The notes under the pieces were generated by a model, which did no database searches, was not told the origin of the DNA, and was given only the letters and a program-made list of their open reading frames with translations. A stretch of 64,000 nucleotides of DNA, taken from assembly GCF_015182315.1 (NCBI RefSeq), contig NZ_PRDL01000001.1, forward strand, positions 1,116,001-1,180,000, written 5' to 3'. The stretch is from Cellvibrio polysaccharolyticus (GTDB lineage: Bacteria; Pseudomonadota; Gammaproteobacteria; Pseudomonadales; Cellvibrionaceae). The stretch's first letter is position 1; every line of letters starts with the position of its first letter. The position numbers were made by a program, and so were the translations under genes. Below are positions 25,605-34,050 of the stretch, piece by piece.

Positions 25605-26795
25605 TTAACGATCCGGAATCTGTAATGCCCGGCCAGCTAACAAGCCAAACGTTGCGATTGTTACCGTGAGGAACGCGCAAATCGTCAAGGTCGATTGCCA
25701 GCTGCCGCTGATATCGTGCAGCCAGCCCATCAGGGATGGCCCAAAGGCGGCCAATAAATAGCCGAAACATTGAGCGAGGCCGGATAGCGATGCCGCCTGG
25801 GTGGCATTTACCGTACGCAAACCGATAAACGACAGCGCAAGAATAAAGGTGGCGCCATTACCAAAACCGAATACCAGGCTCCAAACCAGCGCTTGCGATG
25901 GAAAAAACAGCAGGCCGAGAATTCCCACCAGTTCGGTAAAGCAGGCAATCAGCACCAGGCCGCGTTGATCTTTCAAGCGGTGTAATACGGCCATTAAGAT
26001 AATGCCCGGGAAAGCCGAGCTTAATTGCATCAACCCGTGAATTTCACCGGCACGCTCAGCCGCGTAACCGGCGTGTTGCAAAATAGCGGGCAACCAGCTG
26101 ATAAAAATGTAATAAACAAATGAGTTCAGCCCCATAAAAAAAGTCACTTGCCAGGCGAGCGGGTGGCGCCATACCGGCTTGCTACCCGTGGCTGGCGCGA
26201 GTGACTTTTCCGCGGTATTTTTGCCGAACACTCGCGGTAGCCAAACAACAACCGCCAGCAGCGTAAACACACCGGCACTGAGCAGCGCAAAGCGCCAACC
26301 CGCCTCAAAAAAACGCGAGAGGGGAATCGCCATCGCCGACATAATGGCCGCAGCAATACCCATGGTGAGCGCGTAGCCGGAGGTGATAACCGCGAGCTTT
26401 TTCGGAAAATCGCGCTTTACCAGACCGGGCAATAACACATTACCGATGGCAATACCGACACCGATTAACGCCGTGCCGGTAAATAGCGCCGACAAGGTGC
26501 CGAACGAGCGGGTTGCAACCCCGGCGAGAATTAATAGCAGGCCTGCCATCAATACCCGTTCAAGGCCGAAGCGAAATGCAACGCTGGCACACAGCGGCGA
26601 AATAATCGCCAGCACCAGCAGCGGTAATGACGTCATCATCCCCGAGCCGGCGCTGCTCAAGGAAAAATATTGCTGAATATCATCCAGCAGTGGCGCCACC
26701 GCGGTCATGGGGCCACGCAAGTTGGCGGCAATTAATAAAATGCCGAGCACGATCCAGAAGCGGGAAAATCCGTGAGAGGAAGCAGCTGTTGTCAT
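25605..26795 (-). CDS. MFS transporter of the CynX/NimT family
   Basis: A 396-residue inner-membrane permease with twelve predicted helices. Seen: the opening LGILLIAANLRGPMTAVAPLLDDI typical of the CynX/NimT (cyanate/2-nitroimidazole) MFS group, the MFS loop pattern FRFGLERVLMAGLLLILAG, and the paired-helix symmetry at about 200 (VFGKNTAEKS...HPLAWQVTFFMGLNSFVYYIFISWLP). Substrates of this group are often small anions or drugs and cannot be told here. The start at 26795 is the first ATG; an in-frame TTG further out (26843) seems unlikely. No cyanase gene is adjacent. Confidence 0.85.
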   Translation of the reverse strand: MTTAASSHGFSRFWIVLGILLIAANLRGPMTAVAPLLDDIQQYFSLSSAGSGMMTSLPLLVLAIISPLCASVAFRFGLERVLMAGLLLILAGVATRSFGTLSALFTGTALIGVGIAIGNVLLPGLVKRDFPKKLAVITSGYALTMGIAAAIMSAMAIPLSRFFEAGWRFALLSAGVFTLLAVVVWLPRVFGKNTAEKSLAPATGSKPVWRHPLAWQVTFFMGLNSFVYYIFISWLPAILQHAGYAAERAGEIHGLMQLSSAFPGIILMAVLHRLKDQRGLVLIACFTELVGILGLLFFPSQALVWSLVFGFGNGATFILALSFIGLRTVNATQAASLSGLAQCFGYLLAAFGPSLMGWLHDISGSWQSTLTICAFLTVTIATFGLLAGRALQIPDR

Positions 26796-27002
26796 AAGAA
26801 ACCGGTGATTATCGTGCGCAGGCAGATGTTTCTGTCGCTGCAAACGTTACAACAAAGAAGGTGTTTTCGACGGCTGACAAGCCTCTTCCTAGCAGAATGC
26901 AGGATATAAATTGTCTTGCACCGAAACGATGCAGTGTAGCAGTTGCAGGGAGGGTGATCCAGGCGGTGGCCTGGAGCAAGTCATTATTGTTGTGCGGGGT
27001 GA

Positions 27003-27902
27003 TTACTCCATAACGGCCGTTTTGCCGGAGAAATAACGTTTAACGCGGGTTAACAATCCGTTCATCGGCAGGTCGCCCTGGTTATGCACCTGATGGCGTT
27101 TGCGCAGCGTAGGGTTGTGCAACAACAGCGCCTGGTGGCGCACGGCAGAGTCGAGACTGGATAACAACATATTGCGGCTTAGCGGAATCGGCAGCACCCG
27201 GTACACCTGCACGCGATTGATCAGGCGCGTTAATTCCTGTGTATCGGAAAAACGGGTAAGAATCACCATCACCAATTCCGGGCGATGTTGTTTTAATAGC
27301 GATAGCGCGTCGCCAATGTCGCCTTCCGGCAAATGCAAATCGGTCAGCAGCATCGCCTCCGGGTGTTCATCCAGCAGCGCCAGCGCCTGGTCAAAATCTG
27401 CCGCGGCCCAGGTTTGTACCTGCGGGCGTTTTTCGGTAATAAAGTCTGCCAGTGCCGGTGAGCGGTGCAATACCACCATTGAGGCACGGCCACTAACCGC
27501 AGCCGCTTGCGGTAAATCGGCGGTTTGCTGGCCAACGCTGACGGCACTGGCAATAGCATCGCGAAAATCCTGCAGGTGCCAGGGTTTTTGAATGTAACGA
27601 AAAATTTCGCCTTCGTTGATTGAGCCAACCACGCCGGACAACTCTGAATAACCGGTTAACAAAATACGAATCGCATCCGGGCGTAACTGGCGCGCTTCAC
27701 GCAAAAATTCCACGCCGGTCATGCGCGGCATTTTCTGGTCGCTGATAATCACATCAACTTTTTCCCGCTCCAGTAATGACAAGGCGGCTTGCCCGTCGTT
27801 GGCGGTAAGCACCCGGTAGCGATGGCGAAACGCCATATCGAGACTGCGTAAAATACGCTCTTCGTCATCAACGAATAACAGGGTTGCCTGGGACTGACTC
27901 AT
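27003..27902 (-). CDS. Response regulator with two receiver-like domains
   Basis: A 299-residue protein made of an intact receiver domain and a second degenerate one; there is no DNA-binding domain. Seen: Asp12-Asp13 acidic pair, phospho-acceptor Asp55 (IISDQKMPRMTG), Thr83 (LLTGYS) and Lys106 (YIQKPW) in the first. The second part (about 145-260) keeps an LLTDLHLPEGD motif but has Pro-rich RVLPIPLSR where the conserved lysine should be. The QKMPRMTG...LTGYSE...GEIFRYIQKPW pattern is that of hydrogenase-type (HoxA/RpfG-like) receivers. It overlaps the upstream kinase gene by 4 bp and is its likely partner. Output mode unknown. Confidence 0.88.
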   Translation of the reverse strand: MSQSQATLLFVDDEERILRSLDMAFRHRYRVLTANDGQAALSLLEREKVDVIISDQKMPRMTGVEFLREARQLRPDAIRILLTGYSELSGVVGSINEGEIFRYIQKPWHLQDFRDAIASAVSVGQQTADLPQAAAVSGRASMVVLHRSPALADFITEKRPQVQTWAAADFDQALALLDEHPEAMLLTDLHLPEGDIGDALSLLKQHRPELVMVILTRFSDTQELTRLINRVQVYRVLPIPLSRNMLLSSLDSAVRHQALLLHNPTLRKRHQVHNQGDLPMNGLLTRVKRYFSGKTAVME

Positions 27903-29104
27903 GCCGCTGTTTCCTCTGGTTGTTCGTTAGCCTGATGGCGGGGCAAGCGAATGACAAATACCGTGCCTTTGCCCTCAACCGAGCGCACTTTAATAATGCC
28001 GCGGTGTTGGCGAATAATTTGCCAGGAAATGGACAGCCCCAAACCTGTGCCTTCTCCCACCGGTTTGGTGGTGTAAAACGGATCAAAAATACGGCTGCGC
28101 ACGTCTTCGGGCATACCTTTGCCGGTATCGCGGATGTACACATCCACGTAATCTTCACTGCCTTTGGTGGTGATGGTAATTTCACCAAAGTGATCGATGG
28201 CCTGGGCGGCATTGGTTAATAAATTCAACAACACCTGATTAATTTGCGACGGCACACAGCGCAGTAATGTGTCGCTGTCATAATTTTTTATCACTTCTGC
28301 TTTCGGTCGTACCACGTTGCGGGCGATGGTCAGCGCGCTATCAATACATTCATTGAGGCTGACTTCATCCTGACGCGACTGATCAAGACGGCTGAACGAA
28401 CGCAGCCCGGTAATCAGTTCGCCCATCTGGCGCAAACCGTAAACGCTGTCGTTCAGCAGCGAATCCATATCTTTAAACAGCGCTGCATTTTGTACTTCGG
28501 CAGCGGCGGCTTGGCTGTCCTGAATTTGTTTGGAAAAATCGCTGATCAATTCCAGGTTGGAGCTGACGTAACCCAACGGCGTATTCATCTCATGCGCAAT
28601 ACCGGCCACCATTTGCCCCAGTGATGCCATTTTTTCGGATTGCACCAGCTGGGTTTGCGACGCTTTTAATTGGTGGTTGGCGGTGACCAGGCTGCGGGTG
28701 CGCTGGCTGGCGCGTTGCTCCATCAACTCCAGTAACGACAGCACCACGCCCATGCCGCGATATTCCCCGTTTTCAACGATGACAAAATCTTCGGTAATCG
28801 GGTGCTGAATTTTTTCGCGAATAATCCGGCTGGCTTTTTCAATATCTTCGTTGCTTTCTACCAGCAGCGGCGTGCGATTGATAAAGTCGGTAACCGGGCG
28901 CGTGCCGAATACTTCGCGGCCAAATTTCTGCACAAAAATGCGCATGATGGCGTAACGGGAAATCGTGCCAATGACCTGATTATTTTCTACCACCGGCAAG
29001 CACAGCAAATGACGCCATGCATCAGTAAGAAAGCCGTCGGCTACGTCCTTGATCTGGGTGTCAGGTGAAACACCGGCAATGGGTAATAACAGGTCGCTTA
29101 TCAC
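27899..29104 (-). CDS. Soluble histidine kinase with N-terminal CBS pair
   Basis: A 401-residue sensor kinase without membrane helices. Seen: two CBS-type repeats at about residues 1-125 (MISDLLLPIAGVSPDTQI...LPVVENNQVIGTISRYAIM, then VTDFINRTPLLVESNEDIEKA...FVIVENGEYRGMGVV), a coiled linker, HisKA with phospho-accepting His171 (AGIAHEMNTPLGYV), and a HATPase domain with N-box (NLLTNAAQAID), DTGKGMPEDV and EGTGLGLSIS. CBS pairs usually sense adenine nucleotides, so an energy-state input is a reasonable guess. I chose the GTG at 29104 (AGGA upstream and a CBS-like start); another GTG at 29152 would add 16 residues. ATGA overlap with the response regulator gene. Confidence 0.87.
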   Translation of the reverse strand: MISDLLLPIAGVSPDTQIKDVADGFLTDAWRHLLCLPVVENNQVIGTISRYAIMRIFVQKFGREVFGTRPVTDFINRTPLLVESNEDIEKASRIIREKIQHPITEDFVIVENGEYRGMGVVLSLLELMEQRASQRTRSLVTANHQLKASQTQLVQSEKMASLGQMVAGIAHEMNTPLGYVSSNLELISDFSKQIQDSQAAAAEVQNAALFKDMDSLLNDSVYGLRQMGELITGLRSFSRLDQSRQDEVSLNECIDSALTIARNVVRPKAEVIKNYDSDTLLRCVPSQINQVLLNLLTNAAQAIDHFGEITITTKGSEDYVDVYIRDTGKGMPEDVRSRIFDPFYTTKPVGEGTGLGLSISWQIIRQHRGIIKVRSVEGKGTVFVIRLPRHQANEQPEETAA

Positions 29105-29334
29105 AGCAGAAATCCTGAATAAATACAGACGAGGCCAGGAAAGCCTGCACACAACCCTTACCGGTGTTTTTCATGACTCGCAAATCAGCGCGGCAAAGGC
29201 CGCAGCAAAGGTGCTGTCCGGTTTAATTCGCTATGGTGTTTCCAGCGGAAGGGGTGTGAACAGGTTCCCGGTTTTCCGGGGATGCAGTTTGGCGCGCCAA
29301 TATGACAGGTTGATGAAATTCTGATGACAATCGG

Positions 29335-30390
29335 TCAGCGCGCTGGCGCTGACCGAACGATTTGATGAATCAATTCCAGCTTTTTGATCGCCGCCTGTGG
29401 CAACACAAAAGGGTAAACCGGCTCGTGCCCCATGCTGCGGTTCAGGCTGTTGAGGCAATAGGTGAGCGGCAGCCAGTGTTCGATAATGCTGCCAATGTCG
29501 GCTTCATGGTAAGGGTTGAAGTTCACCGAGGTTTTCAGACCGGGGCCGGATTGCCGACGCGGATCAACCTGCAATCCGAATTCGTGGGCGGTTTCCATGG
29601 TGTCGATAATATGCAGGTAGTGCGCCCAGGTTTCTGCCCAATCTTCCCAGGGGTGGGAGCTGGCATAAGCGCTGACATAGCGGGTTTGCCAGTCTGGCGG
29701 TGGCCCTTCCTGGTAATAGCGGTGCAATGCCTGGCCGTAATCCGGGCGGTCATCGCCAAAGGTGTGGCGAAAGCTTTCCAGCCGTGAGCTGTTTTCTACC
29801 AGCAGCTGCCAGTAATAATGGCCGGACTCATGACGAAAATGCCCCAGCAAGGTGCGATAGGGTTCTTCCATTTGTGAGCGGGTCAGCTCGCGGTGAGCGC
29901 CATCGGCCTCGGCGATGTTAAGCGTAATCAGGCCGTCTTTATGGCCGGTATACACGGGTTCGACATCGTCAGCGAGAAAATCAAAGGCCAGCGCAACACC
30001 GCCATGCTGGTTGGAAACCGGTAGCCCGAGTCGCAGCAGGCTGTAAATCAATCGCCTTTTTTCACCTTCAATACGCCGCCAGCGATCGGCATTACCGAAT
30101 ACCGACAAGTCCGGAATAGTGCGGTTGAGCCGACAGGAAATACAGAAGGGCGATGGGTCGTCGTGGGCCACTGCCCAGTTACAGCTGTAGTGCTGCTCGC
30201 GGTTGGCACAGTGCCGAAAGCGTCGGCCGCTGACATCACCGATGGGTTTGAGAAACCCTTCTGCATCGCTTTCAACCGCCGCGAGTGTCAGGTTGTCCGG
30301 GGTAAAGGCCAGTATCGCTCCGCAGCGGGTACAGCTGGTGTTCTCGAAATAGGTCAGCTGTGAACATTGCTGACAGGTATAAATGCGCAT
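29335..30390 (-). CDS. Putative zinc-ribbon metallopeptidase
   Basis: A 351-residue protein of the putative zinc-binding peptidase family (Peptidase_Mx type). Seen: an N-terminal zinc ribbon with Cys6/Cys9 and Cys20/Cys23 (CQQCS...CTRC), a second Cys set at 61, 70, 83 and 86, then the metallopeptidase motif HESGH at residues 187-191 (GHFRHESGHYYW) and a downstream WEDWAETWAHYLHI segment that could supply a third ligand. The fold and chemistry point to a cytoplasmic zinc protease; the substrate is unknown. It lies 230 bp upstream of the CBS-kinase gene with no hard terminator seen between. Confidence 0.85.
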   Translation of the reverse strand: MRIYTCQQCSQLTYFENTSCTRCGAILAFTPDNLTLAAVESDAEGFLKPIGDVSGRRFRHCANREQHYSCNWAVAHDDPSPFCISCRLNRTIPDLSVFGNADRWRRIEGEKRRLIYSLLRLGLPVSNQHGGVALAFDFLADDVEPVYTGHKDGLITLNIAEADGAHRELTRSQMEEPYRTLLGHFRHESGHYYWQLLVENSSRLESFRHTFGDDRPDYGQALHRYYQEGPPPDWQTRYVSAYASSHPWEDWAETWAHYLHIIDTMETAHEFGLQVDPRRQSGPGLKTSVNFNPYHEADIGSIIEHWLPLTYCLNSLNRSMGHEPVYPFVLPQAAIKKLELIHQIVRSAPAR

Positions 30391-30504
30391 TACAACACCT
30401 CAACAGAGTTCGCTCCGAATAGCCGCCTCAAGTATTGGCGTTATCGGCGCTATCAGCAAGGTTTACCGGCCAGCCAATCGCTGAAACGCGATATTGCCGC
30501 GCTG

Positions 30505-31674
30505 TTAAACCGCTTGCACGCTGCCCCATTCAACCCGATTACGCCCCGCCGTCTTGCCCCGGTAAAGCGCAACATCTGCCCATTGTAACGACTCGTCAAA
30601 CGCCTGCGCGCTGGTAAAGTCATCCGAAACGCCGATGGTCACCGTGCAGCGGATTGACTGATGCGGTTGTATGCCGGGCACCTCACTACTTTCGATGACC
30701 GCACGAATGCGTTCGGCAAGTTGCATAACGCCGCCCTTGTCTGTGCTGTGGGCGATGATCACGAACTCCTCACCGCCCAATCGGCACACCAGGTCGCCCT
30801 GGCGAACGGTAGCCTTGAGCGTTTCCGCCACATGGCCCAGAACCTGATCGCCGACCTGGTGGCCGTGGTTGTCGTTGATCTGTTTGAAATGGTCGATGTC
30901 CACAATCAGCAGATAGGCTGGCGCAGCGGTGCGGGAGCGAAAGTGCGCTTCAAGGGCATCCGTCAGCCCGCGACGGTTCAGCACCTGGGTGAGCGGGTCA
31001 TGTGCGGCCAGGTTGCGCAATTCGTCGGTGAGGCGACGCAGCACCAGCCAGATCATGCAAGGCGGCAATACGGTCGCAAGGAATGACATGTAAAGGTAAA
31101 AGACTTTCTGGAAGCGCCTACTCATATCCAGGGCTGCCATTCCTTCGTCGAGAATCATTGCAAACTTGATTGCGTTCAACACGCAGATACCGGCGATCAG
31201 CACCGCGAACACCACCATTTCTACCCGCAGATCCTTGGCGAGCGTTTGTCGAATACGCAGTGCGGTAACGCTCATGGCAAAAAAGAGCAGCGCGCACAAA
31301 CCCGCCAGCAAGGCATGGCGAACCTCGCTCCCGAGTGTTGTCTGTATCAGTAGTTGCAACAAGGTGTAGGCACCGGCCAGTAAAAGCAACGGGCGCAGCA
31401 CGGCGGTTGGTATATCGAAGAAGCGCATTGCGCCCAGAGCGTAAGCGGTGGGGGCGCACAGCGTAAGCGTGTGGTTGACGATGCTCATCGCCCCGTCATT
31501 ATCGGAGCCGCCCACCAATTGCAATATATAGGCAAGCCCCAGCAAAAGATTGCCCAGCGCGAAAACGTCCATGCCCATCTTCTTGCCATGCAGCCGCGTG
31601 CTGATCAGCAGGAACATCACGCAGAAACACAGCAGGTGCAGGCAGAGCATGCCGAGGATAACGGTGGTGACCAT
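30505..31674 (-). CDS. Membrane-bound diguanylate cyclase (GGDEF)
   Basis: A 389-residue cyclase. Seen: seven or so hydrophobic helices in the first 215 residues (VTTVILGMLCLHLLCFCVMFLLIS; LGNLLLGLAYILQLVG; ...), probably a membrane sensor, then a GGDEF domain with DIDHFKQINDNHGHQVGD, GGEEF at residues 300-304 and an RQGD I-site just before it. The active site is intact. It is a different protein from the cyclase at 1.5 kb, though both use GGEEF. Just beyond the gene's start lies the left edge of the Kiwa-carrying cassette. Confidence 0.9.
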   Translation of the reverse strand: MVTTVILGMLCLHLLCFCVMFLLISTRLHGKKMGMDVFALGNLLLGLAYILQLVGGSDNDGAMSIVNHTLTLCAPTAYALGAMRFFDIPTAVLRPLLLLAGAYTLLQLLIQTTLGSEVRHALLAGLCALLFFAMSVTALRIRQTLAKDLRVEMVVFAVLIAGICVLNAIKFAMILDEGMAALDMSRRFQKVFYLYMSFLATVLPPCMIWLVLRRLTDELRNLAAHDPLTQVLNRRGLTDALEAHFRSRTAAPAYLLIVDIDHFKQINDNHGHQVGDQVLGHVAETLKATVRQGDLVCRLGGEEFVIIAHSTDKGGVMQLAERIRAVIESSEVPGIQPHQSIRCTVTIGVSDDFTSAQAFDESLQWADVALYRGKTAGRNRVEWGSVQAV

Positions 31675-31989
31675 GGATTGGCGGTGGCCTGATTAGGTAG
31701 GTTAAAGGGGCACGCTGGCCTTGCGCATAATGTGAATAAATTTATTCACTCCTATCCCGTCAATTCTCTATGAAAAGAGCAGGGCAGGCAATATCAGCTA
31801 TCAGCGAACTGGCTGTAATAGACTGTTATATGGCCGCTCGTTTATCCTCCCCAGCAGTGTACATTATCCGCTTTGCCTTTTTAAAAAGCCGTTTTATCGT
31901 CTGCCACTAACCTGTTCTGATCAGAAGGATAATGGGGGGAGAAGCTGGGCATAATAAAGTGCATGTGTTATTTCAGCAGGCTTGAGGTT
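31675..31989. other. Intergenic region left of the cassette
   Basis: 315 bp between the cyclase start and the recombination point GTT (31987-31989). No complete attC is recognisable here; CACTAACC at about 31905 is the only R''-like string and its partner is not convincing. An A/T-rich stem AATAAATTTATT lies at 31735-31746. No gene. Confidence 0.35.
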
Positions 31990-32032
31990 AGGTGCGAAGT
32001 CAAGACCTTGCTGTTGCTCATGTTGTGCAGGG

Positions 32033-32062
32033 TTGGCAAGGTGTGAGTCGTGGCCTTGTATT
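32033..32062 (+). promoter_or_regulatory. Candidate promoter inside the cassette leader
   Basis: TTGGCA (32033-32038) and TGTATT (32057-32062) with 18-bp spacing resemble sigma-70 elements, 79 bp before the first gene. A cassette carrying its own promoter would be independent of an integron Pc promoter. Only a pattern match. Confidence 0.35.
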
Positions 32063-32089
32063 TTTGGTGATAACAGTTAATCCGAAAAA

Positions 32090-32115
32090 CCTCAACTCAC
32101 AAACTGTTGTTGAGG
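32090..32115. repeat. Inverted repeat before the KwaA-like gene
   Basis: CCTCAAC and GTTGAGG form a perfect 7-bp stem with a 12-base loop, 25 bp before the KwaA-like ATG. It lies between the candidate promoter and the ribosome site, so it may be an operator or an mRNA leader hairpin. Confidence 0.5.
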
Positions 32116-32140
32116 ATAGCGTTAGATGGAGGATGAAGCC

Positions 32141-32722
32141 ATGCAGTTCCGATTTGTGCCCGCTTTATTCGTGTTCCTGGGATCTTATTTTCCATTGGCG
32201 CTTATTCTTGCCTTCCAGGATATAAGTAATTCAAGTTGGTCGTCAGGCATCTGTACCAGCTGGACGTTGTGTCAGTTTCCAACTTTCGATCATCCTTGGA
32301 TATCTATTTCGATTCTAATTGTAACATTGCTGTGTCTTAGCTTGACCTTGATGATACTTGCCAAAATTCGATACAAATATCCAGTACATGTCGTTGAGAC
32401 AAAGCCAATTCCGAGTGAAATTATCAGTTATAGCTTTCCGTATATCGTATCTTTTATGGGAGTTGATTATGGCTCGCTCGGCAAAGTCGCAGGGCTTTCA
32501 TTATTTTTGACATGGTTATTTTTTATAACTTTTAGGTCGGGACAAATTATTCTTAATCCAATATTGTTGGTTTTCGGATGGAATCTTTACGAGGCCAAGG
32601 TGCTGGTTAATGGGCATCCACGTACTGTCCGAGTATTAAGTAAGTCCAGGCTCATTCCTGGCGAATATCATTGCGAGATGATTCAAGAGAATTACATAAC
32701 AAAAGGGAGTGCTGCGGAATGA
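32141..32722 (+). CDS. kwaA: KwaA-like membrane protein (Kiwa anti-phage system)
   Basis: A 193-residue membrane protein. Seen: four hydrophobic segments (about 5-22 FVPALFVFLGSYFPLALIL; 48-70 ISISILIVTLLCLSLTLMIL; 90-105 IISYSFPYIVSFM; 112-135 LGKVAGLSLFLTWLFFITF), then NPILLVFGWNLYEAKV and a soluble end. The PIPSEIISYSFPYI...NPILLVFGWNLYE pattern is what I recall for KwaA, the membrane component that senses phage and anchors KwaB. Its immediate partner encodes DUF4868, the KwaB domain, which makes the call. Start 32141 has GGAGGA upstream. Stop overlaps the next start by 4 bp. Without a search the KwaA identity rests mainly on the partner and size. Confidence 0.72.
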   Translation: MQFRFVPALFVFLGSYFPLALILAFQDISNSSWSSGICTSWTLCQFPTFDHPWISISILIVTLLCLSLTLMILAKIRYKYPVHVVETKPIPSEIISYSFPYIVSFMGVDYGSLGKVAGLSLFLTWLFFITFRSGQIILNPILLVFGWNLYEAKVLVNGHPRTVRVLSKSRLIPGEYHCEMIQENYITKGSAAE

Positions 32723-33630
32723 CAGACTTTTTAGATTGGAGAGGCTTCAACTATCAAGAGGCTAATGTGCAACTGTGGGTATTTAAAAAGAGTGCAACTG
32801 ATGCGAGGTTTCGAGCTTGGCATGTTCGTACAGATGAAATAATTGAAACACTATTTCGCCAGACAATTATGGAAAGTATTGTTAAAACCACTGAAGCAAT
32901 CGGTTATAGCCCAATTTCTCAGAATAATGAAAGCAGCTGCTTGACACACTCTTTGGCTGAGAGCGATGGCCTTACTGCTCTGCTGGGTGCAGTGGATGCG
33001 CCAGAGACAGAAAATACCGATGCCCAACTTAAACATATAAAGGGAGCGGCGGGTTATTTAGTGAAATTTCAATACGGAAATAACACCGTGTATGCCGTCC
33101 GAAAAACTGCGCCAAGTTGGCGTCCCAAAGTAAGAAGCTCGCTAATTAACGCCGTATTCCAAAATGGAGCTCTGTCTGCAACACCCGAAGAGAGTTTTTA
33201 TTTTGATTCCTATTTTGATTTCTACTGCATAAATGAAACGGTTTTTGTTAAATCAAAGCGGGCTTACGAAAGTACTATGTCAGAAAAAAAGATCTATCAG
33301 AAAAATTTTGAGGATTTGGTGGTGGATCCAGACTTTAACTCCATTTTTTCTGATATTCAGCCATTGAAGGAATATGTTGGAACCAACGCTATACATCTGC
33401 GGCGGATAACTGTCATACAGAGTAAAGCTCTATATCTTCGACCGAACTTTCCACAAAGGCTGCAACATGTTAACCAATCTAGAGGTTTCGGGCTTAACTT
33501 CGATGACAGTGGGAAACTAGTTGTATGTGAAAATACTGCGAAGACAGTCATGCAAGTGCTTCTGGATCATCGCCTTTTGAGTGAAATAACAGAAATAATT
33601 TATGATGTTCCGGATGCTGAAGCTGTTTAG
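32719..33630 (+). CDS. kwaB: KwaB-like DUF4868 protein (Kiwa anti-phage system)
   Basis: A 303-residue soluble protein matching DUF4868, the domain of KwaB, the DNA-binding effector of Kiwa. Seen: YLVKFQYGNNTVYAVRKTAP (the usual ...vkF.....vyvvrK segment), then ESFYFDSYFDFYCINETVFVKSKRAYESTMSEKKIYQKNFEDLV, the core of the family, and a C-terminal region with LYLRPNFPQRLQHVNQSRGFGLNFDDSGKLVV. The ATG overlaps the KwaA-like stop (ATGA), so translation is coupled. GGGAG is upstream. Length is close to described KwaB. The attC R'' begins 6 bp past the stop, the compact ending usual for cassette genes. Confidence 0.8.
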   Translation: MTDFLDWRGFNYQEANVQLWVFKKSATDARFRAWHVRTDEIIETLFRQTIMESIVKTTEAIGYSPISQNNESSCLTHSLAESDGLTALLGAVDAPETENTDAQLKHIKGAAGYLVKFQYGNNTVYAVRKTAPSWRPKVRSSLINAVFQNGALSATPEESFYFDSYFDFYCINETVFVKSKRAYESTMSEKKIYQKNFEDLVVDPDFNSIFSDIQPLKEYVGTNAIHLRRITVIQSKALYLRPNFPQRLQHVNQSRGFGLNFDDSGKLVVCENTAKTVMQVLLDHRLLSEITEIIYDVPDAEAV

Positions 33631-33636
33631 CTGAGC

Positions 33637-33681
33637 ACCTAACAACTTTAAGCAAGGTCGTGCGTGTTGACGACGTTAGGC
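33637..33681. other. attC-like recombination site of the Kiwa cassette
   Basis: R'' ACCTAAC (33637-33643; GCACCTAAC if extended) and R' GTTAGGC (33675-33681) bound the site. Inside, GTCGT and ACGAC form a 5-bp stem around GCGTGTTG. At about 45 bp it is shorter than most attC sites and lopsided: AACTTTAAGCAAG on the left has no partner. It may have lost its inner part. Cassette recombination would cut after GTT. Confidence 0.7.
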
Positions 33682-34050
33682 TTCAAAGGAAAATATGCAA
33701 ATCATCTATATCCTTCTCTCAATTGTCGGCACGGTATTGCCTATTTCCCAGTTTGTTCCGTGGCTTTCCGTACACGGCCTCAATATTCCTCTTCTATTGC
33801 AACAAGCAACTTCCAGTAACATCGCTGCATTTGCCTGGGCGGATGTGTTGGTTTCGGGCATTGTGGTTATTGTTTTCATCGTTGCTGAGGGACGCAGGCT
33901 CGGAATGTGCCGTTTGTGGTTGCCACTGTCTTGTATTGTTGTTGGCCCTTCGCTGGCTTTGCCGTTCTTCCTTTTTCTGCGCGAGCGTCATCTTGCGGTA
34001 GTGGGATCTAATAATTTATTGAGGCCAGCATCGCCTGGCGGTGCGGCTTA
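33678..34050 (+). mobile_element. Second cassette, right attC missing
   Basis: Begins with AGGCTTCAAAGG right after the GTT of the Kiwa attC. The gene's ATG comes 17 bp later, the usual cassette spacing. A matching GCCTAAC R'' is not found downstream, so the cassette has lost its attC or the sequence to the right is not cassette DNA. The right limit shown is arbitrary. Confidence 0.4.

Larger units (their letters stand above)
31990..33677 (+). mobile_element. Integron-type gene cassette carrying a Kiwa-like pair
   Basis: The cassette runs from the base after GTT (31987-31989) to the GTT of the right attC (33675-33677). Its 5' end AGGTGC, together with GTT, is the exact complement of GCACCTAAC (33635-33643), the R'' end of its own attC. 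That self-match is what integrase-made circular cassettes show. It holds two genes in the plus orientation and about 150 bp of leader. The region is visibly more A/T rich than its neighbours. No integrase gene is in the window. Confidence 0.8.

Noticed and set aside
31735..31746. AATAAATTTATT palindrome as an att or operator site
   Set aside because: Simple A/T palindrome with no second copy or flanking signal; likely chance.
32119..32127. GCGTTAGAT as another cassette boundary just before the KwaA-like gene
   Set aside because: No matching ATCTAAC R'' lies at the end of the unit, whereas GTTAGGTGC at 31987 matches the R'' over nine bases.
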